Shown here one piece after another: positions 1 through 11,108 of a DNA stretch of 23,206 bases. The stretch covers positions 1 to 23,206 of the forward strand of contig JADHZB010000252.1 of NCBI GenBank assembly GCA_015657535.1, read 5' to 3'. The stretch's first letter is position 1. Every line of letters starts with the position of its first letter. The translations under genes were made by a program, and so were the position numbers. A model generated the notes under the pieces. It did no database searches. It was given only the letters and a program-made list of their open reading frames with translations, and was not told the DNA's origin. The DNA is from Nephromyces sp. MM_2019. Its lineage: Eukaryota; Apicomplexa; Aconoidasida; Nephromycida.

Positions 1-880
1 GGGGGGGTGTGTAGAGTGTGTGTGTGTGTAGGGTGTGTGTGTATAGGGGGTGCTTGTGTTTGTGTATTGTGTGTGTGTAGGGGCTGCGTGTTTGAATGTG
101 GGGAAATAGAGGGTGGGAGATGTATCGATGGATAATAGCAATGGGATTGGTGTGTGTGTGTGTAAGATATGGGGTGTGTAATTGGTCTGAAGATTATAAA
201 GAGCTTGGAGTGTGTGTGGATTTTAAAGTGTTTAAGTGATGTATATAGTGTAGTGTGTCTAAGATGTAAGGTGTGCAAGTCTTTTAAAATTTGTGGGACT
301 GATATGTGTGTAAGACTGATAGGTGTGTAAGACTGATAGGTGTGTAAGACTGATAGGTGTGTAAGACTGATATGTGTGTGGGATTGATATATGTGTGGGA
401 CTAATGTGTGTGGGACTGGTCTGGTGTGTGGGGGAGAATGGGATATGTAAGTAGGGTGGTTTGAAGTGATTTTCTATATTTGGTGTGTGTTAATGTGTGT
501 GTTGGTGTGTGTGTATTGGTGTGTGTGCGTTGGTGTGTGTGTGTTGGTGTGTGTGTGTTGGTGTGTGTGTGTTGGTGTGTGTGTGTTGGTGTGTGTGTAT
601 GTTAGTGTGTGTGTATGTTAGTGTGTGTGTATGTTAGTGTGTGTGTATGTTAGTGTGTGTGTATGTTGGTGTGTGTGTATGTTAGTGTGTGTGTATGTTG
701 GTATGTGTGTATGTTGGTGTGTGTGTGTGGGTGTGTGTGTGTAATGATAAAGGAGCGTGCTTTGATGAGAGTTTATGTAAATCTATGTGTGCACTATTGT
801 TCATATATCCAAGGTAATGATGTGTGTGTAAAGATGTGTGTGTGTATGTTGATAGTTTATTAGTTAGACCCTTACTTACA
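1..880. repeat. TG-rich microsatellite/minisatellite tract
   Basis: The plus strand is dominated by imperfect TG runs with embedded short tandem units. About 480-600 repeats a 14-base unit of the form TTGGTGTGTGTGTG, and about 600-720 repeats a 16-base unit of the form TATGTTAGTGTGTGTG. Reading frames across it give only Cys/Val/Tyr strings, so they are not taken as genes. Short non-repeat islands at about 100-155, 180-240 and 745-820 show no convincing exon on either strand. Confidence 0.85.
305..380 (+). repeat. 17-bp tandem repeat, about four copies
   Basis: The unit GTGTGTAAGACTGATAG is repeated head to tail about four times with small changes (TATG in place of TAGG). It then decays into related GGGACTGATATGTGTG-like copies up to about 415. 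It lies inside the larger TG-rich tract and has no coding potential. Confidence 0.8.
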
Positions 881-1619
881 CATTCCTGAACAATGAATGA
901 TTTTAATGTGAATTTGTGTGTGATGATTACAACACAAAAGTGTGTATTAGCTAGACTATAAGTATATACATATGTGTGTGTGCATGTGTCTGTGTACGAG
1001 TGTGTCTATGTATATTTAGTATGTGTATATGTTAAATGTAATAAGCTGTGTGGGTGTATGTATGTGTGTGTATATGTGTCATGAGCCATGTTGTGTGTGT
1101 GTATATATTTTGCTATACACATAAAAATGTTTATGTGTAGGTTAAGCTTAGTATTCATTTATGTGTGTGTGTGTAAATAAAACACACATACACATACAGT
1201 CTTTGTGTGTTTGTGTGTACTAGATAAGTGCATAAGAGTGTGTGTGTGCGTTTAGTTTTAGGATTAGCTGGTGTAAATAATTGAAAATAATGTGTGCATA
1301 TGTGTGTATTTGTCTAAATAATAAGTTATGTGTAGTGTGTATAAGTAAATAATGTGTTAAAGTAAATAATGTGTTAAACAAATTTTTGATAAAAGTAGTG
1401 TTATTTAAATCAATATTTTAATGTGTGAGTGTGTAAAATTTATATTATTTATTTGTGTGTGTATGTATGCAGTTTATATCATATATTTATATATATGTGT
1501 ATGGAGTAGATGCTATGATTATATGTGTATGTTTGAGTGTGTGTGTGTACTTATTTTGAAAATATCATTTTTTAATTTTGATTTTATAAGTTTTTCATAA
1601 TTTATTATAAAGATAACAC

Positions 1620-1669
<50 letters not shown>

Positions 1670-2631
1670 TGTAACTATATATATGTATGTGTATATATGT
1701 TTTTAATGTGTGCGTCGATATATGTTTTGAGTGTATATATATATATATATATTGAATGTGTATATATATATATATATTGAATGTGTATATATATATTGTG
1801 GGTGTGTATATATATATATTGAGTGTATGCATATATTTTGAGTGAGTCTGTGTCTATTTTTTGAGTGTGTGTGTGTATTTTTTGAGTATAAGGATATTAG
1901 TTTATATATATGTATAACTTTTTAGTGTTTATTCCTTGTGTATTGAAACTATGTGAATAATTCTTTGAGTACATTTGCGTGTGTGTATATATAGATATAT
2001 ATATATATATTGTGTGTGTGTGTGTAAATTATATTTTAAATCAATTTTATGATTTGTTTTTAAAAAATGAGTGAAATTCAGTTTTTTAAGAGTTATTTTT
2101 AATAGAAAATATAAATAAAAATCGATATAAAAATATATGTGTGTGTAGGTGTTAATTGTGTGTAAGTATTAGTGTGAATGTATGTAAGTATTAGTGTGAA
2201 TGTGTGTAAGTATTAGTGTGAATGTGTGTAGATATTAGTGTTAATGTGTGTAAGTATTAGTGTTAATGTGTGTAAGTATTAGTGTTAATGTGTGTAAGTA
2301 TTAGTGTGAATGTATGTAAGTAATAGTGTGAATGCGTGTAAGTATAAGTGTGCACGTGTTTCAGTCTATTTGTCAATATGTGTGTGTGTCTGTGCATATG
2401 TGTGTTAATGTGTGTGTGTGCTTTTGTGTATGTGTAAATTTGTAGGATATTTATATCTCATTAGCTTTAAATAACAATATTAAAATTTATGTCAAAACTT
2501 GTAGAAGTGTGTAATATATCGATTTCACTAAGCCATTTTGGTGGCGTAATAAATTATGACTATGTAAAAATTATACACACACATATATAATACATATTTA
2601 TAAGGTGTGTGTGATTCTATATAATTCTGTC
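881..2631. other. Non-coding AT/TG-rich flank downstream of the Pelota gene
   Basis: This stretch holds TG runs, (TA)n runs (for example about 1620-1665 and 1730-1820) and plain AT-rich sequence. I see no exon with conserved-looking peptide and matched splice signals. The part adjoining 2632 would hold the 3' untranslated region and polyadenylation signals of the Pelota gene, which reads leftwards. The minus strand at 2475-2559 is open by chance (HNLLRHQNGLVKS and so on) and could be mistaken for a further exon. Confidence 0.6.
2160..2350 (+). repeat. 22-bp tandem repeat, about eight copies
   Basis: A 22-base unit beginning AGTATTAGTGTGAATG and ending TATGTA or TGTGTA is repeated about eight times. 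Substitutions alternate GTGTGAA with GTGTTAA. It sits a few hundred bases downstream of the Pelota stop codon and is not coding. Confidence 0.8.
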
Positions 2632-4355
2632 CTATACTTCTAAGTCGTCTAATTCAGGTAAAGGGCGACGCAGTATTGCAGCTATACCAGTAATCTGATT
2701 TAATTCTACACACACATACACAAATACACACACACATATACATATAATACATACAAAGGACTAATTGCACACACATTAACTTATATATGCAATTATATAT
2801 ATATATACATATACATATTTATAGACAAAAAAATCTAGACACACAATTAACATGTTATATATATATATACATAAACTATACACACACATAAACAATAGAA
2901 TGTATATTTATTTATACACACGCACACAAAAACATATTTATTTATTAATACACACACACATATAAACAAAAACATATTTATTTATTTATACACACACACA
3001 TATAAACAAAAACACATTTATTTATTTATACACACACACATATAAACAAAAACACATTTATTTATTTATACACACACACATATAAACAAAAACATATTTA
3101 TTTATTAATACACACACACATATAAACAAAAGCATATTTATTTATTTATACACACACACATATAAACAAAAACACATTTATTTATTTATACACACACACA
3201 TATAAACAAAAACACATTTATTTATTTATACACACACACATATAAACAAAAACATATTTATTTATTTATACACACACACATATAAACAAAAACACATTTA
3301 TTTATTTATACACACACACATATGAACAATAAATGTGTGTGTATTAATTTACGTTGTCCAGTGTGGTGTAAGTCTGAAAAAATTAAAATTTCAGATTTAC
3401 TTATTTTCGCCTTTTCTGTTAAATTTACATATTTTTTTCGCTCACTTATATCAGAATTCCTACACACACATATATATAATTTTACACACATAATTATGTA
3501 TATATATATAATTTTTCACACACAAATTTATACACACAAAAATATTCAATACGCCCAAATAAGTATATCTTAATTGCTATAAACACATATTTATGAAGAT
3601 ATCAGTTATTCAATAAAGAAATCATTACACACATCAATTATATACATGTATAAATATATATATATATATTCATTTATTTACTGAAAATTGAAATGTGTGT
3701 AGGTGTATGTGTATATGTATTTTGTGTGTATGTGTGCATATGTATTGTGTGTGTATGTGTGTGTATGTATTGTGTGTGTATGTGTGTATATGTATTGTGT
3801 GTGTATGTGTGTATATGTATTTTGTGTGTATGTGTGTATATGTATTGTGTGTGTGTGTGTGTGTATGAGAATGTGGGTGTGAATGTGTGTATAGGTGTTT
3901 GTAAAAAGGTGAGTGTGTAAGTGTATTAGAATGTGTGGAAATATGTGTGTATGTATATACCTAAAAAGCTGATTAGTGACCATCAACTTCTGAACAGCCT
4001 GCTGATTTACGGCATAGAGTGTCTAAAATAAGAAATTAATATAAAAATTTATAAATATTTATAAACACACAAAAATGCACACATAGATACACATACACAT
4101 ATACGTACATACATATACATACACACATACACATATACGTACATGCACAAACATACATACACATTTACACATACACATAAATATATACTCACACACACAT
4201 ACACACACACTCATACAAACAAACATACACAAACACCCAAACATACACATACATACACACACACACACATACATACACACACACATACACACACACACAC
4301 ATACACACACACACACCCATACACACACACACACACACATACATACATACACACC

Positions 4356-4404
<49 letters not shown>

Positions 4405-5120
4405 ATACACATAATATATCCTTACACACCTGTTTGTAACCATAACACACACGGTTGGGCGAGTTTTCCATCAATTTGTAAAATTCGTCCAAAGCCTTCA
4501 AATTTGTTGAGGCTTGTGTGTGTGTAATTAGTTTTTGTAGGGCCTCTGAATTGAGGGCTTCTTCTAATGATTGTCTATATTTAATGTGTATATACATATA
4601 TATATATATGTGTGTCTATATACATATGTATGTGTGTATATGTGTTTGTATGTGTATATGTGTTTGTATGTGTATGTATGTATGTGTATATATATATATG
4701 TGTGTGTGTATGTATATGAGTGTATGTGTGACTGTGTCTGTAATATTTATGTGTATGTGTGTGTGTTTGTAATATTTATGTGTGTGTATTATCCAAGTAC
4801 GTGTAAAGGTGTAAAAGATGTATTTGTGTGTTTATGTGTAGGTGAGTATTGGAGTGGGAATATGTGTTAAGAAAATTCATGATTTTGTATGCGTTTGTAA
4901 CACTTGTACAGATATATAAAATTCTGTGTGTGTGTGTGTGTATGTACCGATAAGCAGAAGATATTTTAGAAGTAATTATAGCACTCCTCTGTGAAGTAAT
5001 TTGTGTGTAACCTCTGATAATATAAATGAAACGAATTATTTTTAAATTTCTTTGTTTGTGGGTATATGTTGTGTATTCGTTCATAGGTGTGCATAAAGGC
5101 TGGGTAGGGTTTATATATAG

Positions 5121-5158
<38 letters not shown>

Positions 5159-8100
5159 ATGTACTTGTATGTCTTTGTATTAAGATTCATATAATATAAC
5201 TAACTTTTCATTGCTTTCTGCTAACATCCACTTCAAGAATTCCTCCTAAAAACAAACATTTTTTACACACATTTTTACACACACTCTTTTAGAAACATCT
5301 TTGCCCACAAATTTCTACATGTACATTTTTACACACAAATTTAAGCATTTTTTTGAGCACAATTTACACACCTTTAATTACAAGTATGGAAAGATGTGGA
5401 GGAAAAGTTTGTGTGCAAACATATGTATATGTGTATATGTACTAATAAATCTAAAATCGGATGTTTAAATTAAGATTTTGTTTATTTATTTGTTCATGCA
5501 TATTAAATATATATATATATATGTGCCTCTACACAAACATATACACACATAGATGAATACATATTCACATGTGAATATACATAAAATACATTCACACACA
5601 TACATACACATATATCTATACATATGCACACATAAATACATGTACACACCTGTGTAAAGCCAGGGCCAGCTATAAGGAAACATTTAATTTGATCAAAATT
5701 TATGTGTGTAATTATGCTACTCAAAACTTTGCTAAAAAATTCTGTTTTGGCCTATAAATAAAGTAATAATTTATGTGAATATAAATATATATATATGTGT
5801 ATCTGTGTGTGTATTTAGGGTTTCATATGAAGTTATAAATATATATATATATATATAAGTGTGTGTGTGTATGTGTGTGTATATATACCTTTTCATATGA
5901 ATTTCCAATATTTCGAAATTTTGGGATTTCAACCAAAACTGACGAAACTTCTTTTAACAAAACCGAATTATATAAAAACAGTCTGGCCGTACCCATTTCG
6001 ATGAGCTGTGTGTGTGTGTGGTTTATATATTTGTTAGGTATGTATGTGTGATTTATATATTTGTTAGGTATGTATGTGTGATTTATATAAATATATATAT
6101 ATATGTTAGGTGTGCGTGTGTGATTTATGTATTTGTTAGGTGTGTGTGTGAGATTTGTGTATGTGTGTGAGCAGTTTATCTATATGCGTGTGTGGTTTAT
6201 GTATGTGCGTGTGTAGGGTTTGTGTATGTATTATGTGCGAGTGTAGTTTACAAAATTATTATATGTGTGTTGTTTATATATATATCATGTGCGTGTGTGT
6301 ATGTGTGGTTGTATAAATTATGTTTTTATGTGTGTGCGTGTTTATGTGTGTGCGTGTTTATGTGTGTGCGTGTTTATGTGTGTGTGTGTTTATGTGTGTG
6401 TATACTTGTATGTAAACTTCAGCTGATTTTTCAGCATTAATTATTTGATCAAGTTGTTTCATATCCATAAAATCCCAATAGTTCTACACACAAAAGATAC
6501 CATATGTTCGTGTGTATTTGTGTGTATATGTGTGTCTCTGTGCCTGTGTGCATGTGTGTGCTTATGTGTAAATTTTCGAAAGATGATTGACAATTTTATT
6601 GATATATAATAAAAACATGAAATGTGTGTGCCGTGAAGTGATTATATATTTTTCTTTATGTGCGTTTGTGTGTACCTTAAATAGTTTAAGCTCACTATTA
6701 ATAGTAACTTTAATGGTGTGGTAACTTCCCAGCTATTAATTAACATAGAATATTATATTTAAATGTGAGTGTGTGTGACTAGGTACAATTGTATTGAAGT
6801 GTGTAGTTCTTCGCATAAGTGAATTTATGTGCATATGTCTGGCGTTACATTTACATAGATATGTGTGTGTATAGGAATATTTATATAGTTTATGTGTAAT
6901 TGAAGAGGGGTATAGAGTGTACTTAACTCACTGGTATATACTCATTTTCAGAAACGTTAGTTCCTGTAACTCTCATTTCATTTCCTTCAATATCATATTC
7001 CACTTTCTATATAAAATTTTGATGAATATACACACAAAAAATTTGTAAAAATATAAAATGTTATTGTATACACTCACTGTACATACACATATGATTAATA
7101 TAGGTGAGAAATATATATATCTGTATGTACATACTCTTTTAAGTATAAATAATACATGTTGGTTATTGTATTTTGATTTATGTTTGTATAGAGGTGTACA
7201 TACATATAAGTATGGATGCGTGTGTATACAAGTGAATGTTTGTAGGAATGCAAGGTAATTTTGCTTGGAAAATGATCTGTGTTTCTATATAAATACGTGT
7301 ATATGTGTGTATGTATGTGCAGAAACCTACTTGAGTAGCAGTTACAATGATTTCTATGTGGCTGTCTGATTGTGTGGGTGTATGTGTAAATGTAAGCGTT
7401 TTTGTGAATATGTTTGTATGTGTATGTGCATATTTGTGTATATATTTATGTTTATGTGCATGTCTGTGTGTGTGTATGTGTGTGAGTATGTGTGTGTTTG
7501 TGTGTCATCATTGCCATGTGTATTGTGTTATTTACCGAAACTTTAAGTTCAACACGAGTTAGCTTGGAAACTTTAGAATTTGAGCGTGTAGAGCTTTCTA
7601 GTTGTACTTTTCTAATTGAAAATATATATATATGCACATAAAGTGTATGTAAATGCATGATAAATATAAATACAAATTTTACCCAATTTTGTATATGCAT
7701 ACAGTACCATACCAAGTATATGTACATAAAAATATCTGTGTCTAATAACAGTGCTTATTGTTTTAATTATATAATGTATAGTAGGTTACAGACAGATTTG
7801 ATAATATCATGTAACGAATAGCAAATCTAATATACGCAACTTAGGATAAAATCTTTAAATTTATATATGAATATATGTAAAATTCCATGTCTGAGTGCGT
7901 GTATGTTTGTAAAACTTCCATTCATACATGTATGAGTGTGTGTGTATATAATAAATAAGTCTTGTGTGTACATATGTGCGTGTGTGTGAAAGCTTTATGT
8001 AATTATATTTGCGTGTGTTTGGGAAGTTTTATAAATGTATGTGTGCGCATTTGTCTAGACTAACCTAATTGTGTTGGATGTTAGTAGGTCACCATTAGTT

Positions 8101-8198
8101 ATCAAATTATAAAAATTCCAAATGTCCTCCGCCTCTTCAACAACCAAATTTATATGACCACCTTTCTTTGGCTGTAAGCTCAAATTGAGTACTTTCAT
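2632..8198 (-). CDS. PELO: Pelota/Dom34 ribosome-rescue factor (13 exons, complete)
   Basis: Pelota (Dom34) acts with the GTPase Hbs1 to split stalled cytosolic ribosomes in no-go and non-stop mRNA decay. Exons on the minus strand: 8198-8065, 7611-7536, 7006-6932, 6732-6676, 6483-6418, 6005-5889, 5751-5650, 5245-5205, 5013-4948, 4574-4430, 4022-3961, 3459-3353, 2705-2632. All twelve introns are GT...AG with agreeing phases; the coding length is 1122 nt, 373 aa, close to the usual 380-390. Family blocks seen: N-terminal Sm-like domain with EEAEDIWNFYNLI (about 21-33), IRKVQLESST (44-53), TGTNVSENEY (84-93) and LGSYHTIKV (96-104); central domain with HINFDQIKC and AGPGFTQ (203-209); C-terminal domain with LKALDEFYKL, AVNQQAVQKLMVTNQLFR (297-314), LIFSDLHHTGQQLNQITGIA (339-358) and ILRRPLPELDD. 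As expected for Pelota, there is no GGQ release motif. The acidic C-terminal tail of animal Pelota is absent. The end is slightly uncertain: reading through gives ...DDLEV-stop at 2632; splicing at 2637 to an acceptor at 2560 would give ...DDLES-stop at 2554. The identification itself is firm. Confidence 0.96.
2911..3325 (+). repeat. 40-bp tandem repeat in the last Pelota intron, about ten copies
   Basis: The unit is exactly 40 bases: a CACACACACA block, then TATAAACAAAAACATATTTA, then TTTATTTATA. The CA blocks start at 2951, 2991, 3031, 3071, 3111, 3151, 3191, 3231, 3271 and 3311. Copies differ mainly by ACATATTTA versus ACACATTTA and by TTATTAATA versus TTATTTATA. The array lies wholly inside the intron 2706-3352 and makes up most of it. 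Confidence 0.95.
3690..3875 (+). repeat. TGTGTATGTGTGTATATGTATTG-type array in Pelota intron 11
   Basis: Five to six imperfect copies of a unit of about 24 bases combine TGTGTGTATGTGTG with (C/T)ATATGTATT. The array is inside the intron 3460-3960. Open frames across it encode only Cys/Val/Tyr on one strand and His/Thr/Tyr on the other. Confidence 0.8.
4060..4415 (+). repeat. CA microsatellite in Pelota intron 10
   Basis: Almost pure (CA)n with interspersed TACATACA, including an uninterrupted CA run at about 4358-4402. It fills the intron 4023-4429. The overlapping Cys-Val and His-Thr ORFs here are artefacts; the genuine exons are the flanking segments 4430-4574 and 3961-4022. Confidence 0.9.
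4595..4770 (+). repeat. TG/TA microsatellite in Pelota intron 9
   Basis: Mixed TATATA and TGTGTATGT repeats occupy the intron between the exons 4430-4574 and 4948-5013. Not coding. Confidence 0.8.
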
Positions 8199-9607
8199 TG
8201 TATCAATTTAAACACACTCTTTCGGACACATAAACGCACACTCTAACGCATATGTATACATTTACGTTTATACAGACTATTTTCGATACGTTATATGTTT
8301 GGCAATGCTATTTTAAATGATTATTGTTTGATGGAAGGCAAGAATGGGCTTGTGAGCGAGAGTGCTCTAATAAGGTTAAGAAATGCATAAATGCAATGGA
8401 ATTGTGGGTATGGTGTAGTTATGACTTTACGGTATATTTATAGCTTAGATGTCTGTGTAATGCTGAAGTATATATGTAAATTTCAAATTTGTGTGTAAAA
8501 TTTGAGTATGTGCGAAGGCCTTAAGTCTTTGTGTATGGTTTGAGGCAAGTATGTGTAGTTGGGTGTTTGTGAGTATGTGTGGCTCTGTGTTTATGGAATA
8601 GCCATAGGTTGATGATATGTAGTGTGTGTCAAAGCATTTATGAGGAGTAGGCTGTTTAAAGTGTTGGTTAGATATTTTGATTGTGCATGAGGCTATGTAG
8701 TCTATGAGATAAATGATAATCGGTTAATTGTGATAAGAAAGTGCTTATGTGTGCAAGTAATAAAAGTTATACTAAATTAATTTGGTTCTTTTTAACATCA
8801 ATGAAACATGTTGGGGCACTAGCAACTTAACTTGATGATTTAGGTATCTGGTTAATCCATTTCATATTATTACACCTCGCATGTGTTACTCACATTAGTT
8901 CAACACTCACACAAACACACATCTATATATATTTCTCACACAGACGTGCATCATATAAATGCGAACAAAAGAGTAACCGCATATATTTGTAACATTACAT
9001 ACACTTACAAATTGATTGTACACTAAGGCACATTTATAAATCACACTTCACACGAATACACATGCTATATACATGGCCAAGTGTAAACGTGCATATACCA
9101 TATTATCCAAACATAGATATAACATATATATATATATTTATATATTAATATATCATGTCACAAACGTATTTATGTATTGATAATATAGCCCAGGGTTCAT
9201 AAAAAGAAATTTGTGTCTGTGACAATTTTAACTATCTAAATATAATAATAACATGTAGATAGTGACATCTAAGGCTAGTTAAGTAAATAGTCAAGCTTAG
9301 GTAGAAATGTTAGTTTATGAGCTTCGCAGAAATGTCTAAAGATTGAAATTTGTATGAATTTTTTCAAAAAAATTTAAACACTAAAAAAACCACAAATTAT
9401 ATAGGAAATGTCTAGCGGGAACTTATGGTCTTATAAAATGAACGATAATTTATTGTATTTCTCAAGTTTTTAGGGAAATTTCTTACAAAAAATTGATTCT
9501 GCATGGTTTCCTTCAAAAATTGACATTAAATATATTAAACTAAGCGTTAAAACATTAGTGGCGCCTATCCGTATAACTTTTTTTTTCAAAAAAGGAATGA
9601 AGAAAAG
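8199..9607. other. AT-rich intergenic region upstream of the Pelota start
   Basis: No firm gene is seen on either strand. The part next to 8199 should hold the promoter and 5' untranslated region of the Pelota gene. A short plus-strand frame from about 8331 (MEGKNGLVSESALIR, followed by a possible GT donor) has no recognisable continuation. 9120-9150 holds a (TA)n run and 9180-9600 is plain AT-rich sequence. Confidence 0.55.
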
Positions 9608-10170
9608 TTAAACATTGAACAAAAAATAAAACAATTTCTGTTCATTTTCTTTCTTTAAGGTCTCTCTAAAATTCCGCTTGATTTCTCCAATAACTATTTC
9701 CAGATTTACAAAATTTTCTTCGGCATTTGACCTTCCTTTTTTATACTGTTTATGCACTCTATGGTGTAGCTTGCTCAGTTTAATATTAGCTATCAAAATG
9801 TGCTTGGGTTAAAATATATGCTAACCACTTTGTGCTCAGTCTAATTGTGTTAACTTTATTCGATCACTGAGATTTTAGAAATATTGATTTACTTATGATT
9901 TAAATACACTTAACTCAATTTTTATGCTAAACAAATGAATACAAACAAATTCTTAAATATACACACAGAAATGTTATGTGATCTAATTATATGTCCACTC
10001 TGTAGCACTGAGTATATATATATAGTTATATATATATAATTATTGCTTATCACACCATAATCACTTGCAATTTGGAACAAGTTTAAAAGATGGTTTTACC
10101 CGTTGCTCTCTATCTAAATAATTCAAATTATATAGTGTATGTTTGTGTACCTATAAGGCTTGTGTCTTGG

Positions 10171-10210
<40 letters not shown>

Positions 10211-10489
10211 ATTATTGTGTGTAAATATATTTATATATATATGTTTGCTTGATTGTTTATGCCTTTATATATGCATGTGTCTTCATGTTTGTACATATTT
10301 ATAAACTTTTGTATTTAATTGTCTATGTTTTATGACTATATAAGTGAATTTTGGGCTTAGGTATATGTGTGTGCATTTATGGATATTTTTTAACCATTTC
10401 AGTGTGTCTATTTATGAAATTATTTGTATAAAATATCTATAATTCTGTATCTCTATATAAAAATATATGCATACTTGTCCTTCAGGCAT
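9608..10489 (-). CDS. Possible small hypothetical gene with tiny exons
   Basis: I do not recognise the product. The best-supported part is the minus-strand segment from about 9773 to the TAA at 9608. It encodes a charged, probably helical peptide (KLHHRVHKQYKK..., RSNAEENF, EIKRNFRETLKKENEQK), unlike the repeat-derived frames nearby. It has no in-frame ATG, so it would need upstream exons. One frame-consistent model is ATG at 10489-10475 (MPEGQ, donor GTATGC), a 14-nt exon 10113-10100 (donor GTAAAA) and 9773-9608, giving 64 aa. Other acceptors (after TTTTGATAG or CCCAAG) give different junctions. The intron sizes (326-374 nt) suit this locus. Exon 1 and the micro-exon rest only on splice signals and could be coincidence. 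The gene would read in the same direction as FEX and Pelota and lie between them. Confidence 0.33.
10171..10203. repeat. (AT)n dinucleotide run
   Basis: An uninterrupted AT alternation of about 30 bases, followed by further TATATA-rich sequence to about 10242. Confidence 0.9.
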
Positions 10490-11108
10490 AAATTCTCTAT
10501 TTTTGTATTTATATAATATTTTTTAAATTGTTAAACATTTTCGTGTTTATAATTTATAGCTTTTAAAAAAAAATTTTATATGTAAAAAATTATTTATGAA
10601 GACAAAATTTAGAAACAAATTTTTAAAGTGTTATCGTTAATTCGTGCGTACTATAAAGATATTATATATATATATTTATATAATATAGAATAAACAAATT
10701 GAAGCATAGTAGGATATTATTTTATATCCACATTCATATATAAATACTATATGTAATTAGATTTAGCAGAGTGTGTAAACATTGAGTTAAGATGTAAATT
10801 TGTGTGCTTTCTTAATTTTAATTTTAAAATTCGCATAAAAAATATATATGTATAATGTTAGGACCTAATCATAAATTCATATAATTAAAACACATACCAG
10901 AAAGTCAATGTGTATTGAATCACAAATATGTATAAATATACATCTCGAATCATGTACATATATATATATATATTAAACATATTAAATCACACATAGGTGC
11001 ATAAGTATCAAATCATAATTTTTTCATATTAAAAAGTTTTATCACAAATTTTTAATCAAACAAATTAAATTGCACACACCAGATAAAAATTTCATACATC
11101 TATTTTGT
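10490..11108. other. AT-rich region downstream of the FEX stop codon
   Basis: No exon is seen. It contains poly-A/poly-T patches and short (TA)n runs (about 10660-10685 and 10958-10975). It would hold the 3' untranslated region of FEX next to 11108 and, if the small gene is real, that gene's 5' flank. Confidence 0.55.

Noticed and set aside
2475..2559. Minus-strand open stretch HNLLRHQNGLVKSIYYTLLQ as a further Pelota exon
   Set aside because: Its frame does not agree with the phase at the end of the preceding exon, and Pelota is already complete.
3574..3640. Minus-strand segment reading QLRYTYLGVLNIF, with a TATAG acceptor and a GTGTGTAT donor
   Set aside because: It resembles an exon but falls inside the Pelota intron 3460-3960. 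Including it would break the conserved LFRNSD junction.
3678..4597. Cys-Val and His-Thr ORFs on both strands
   Set aside because: Microsatellite translations in Pelota introns 10 and 11. Only 4430-4574 and 3961-4022 on the minus strand match Pelota.
8331..8390. Plus-strand MEGKNGLVSESALIR with a GTTAAG donor, as a first exon divergent from Pelota
   Set aside because: It is only 15 codons, and no downstream partner exon or family similarity could be found.
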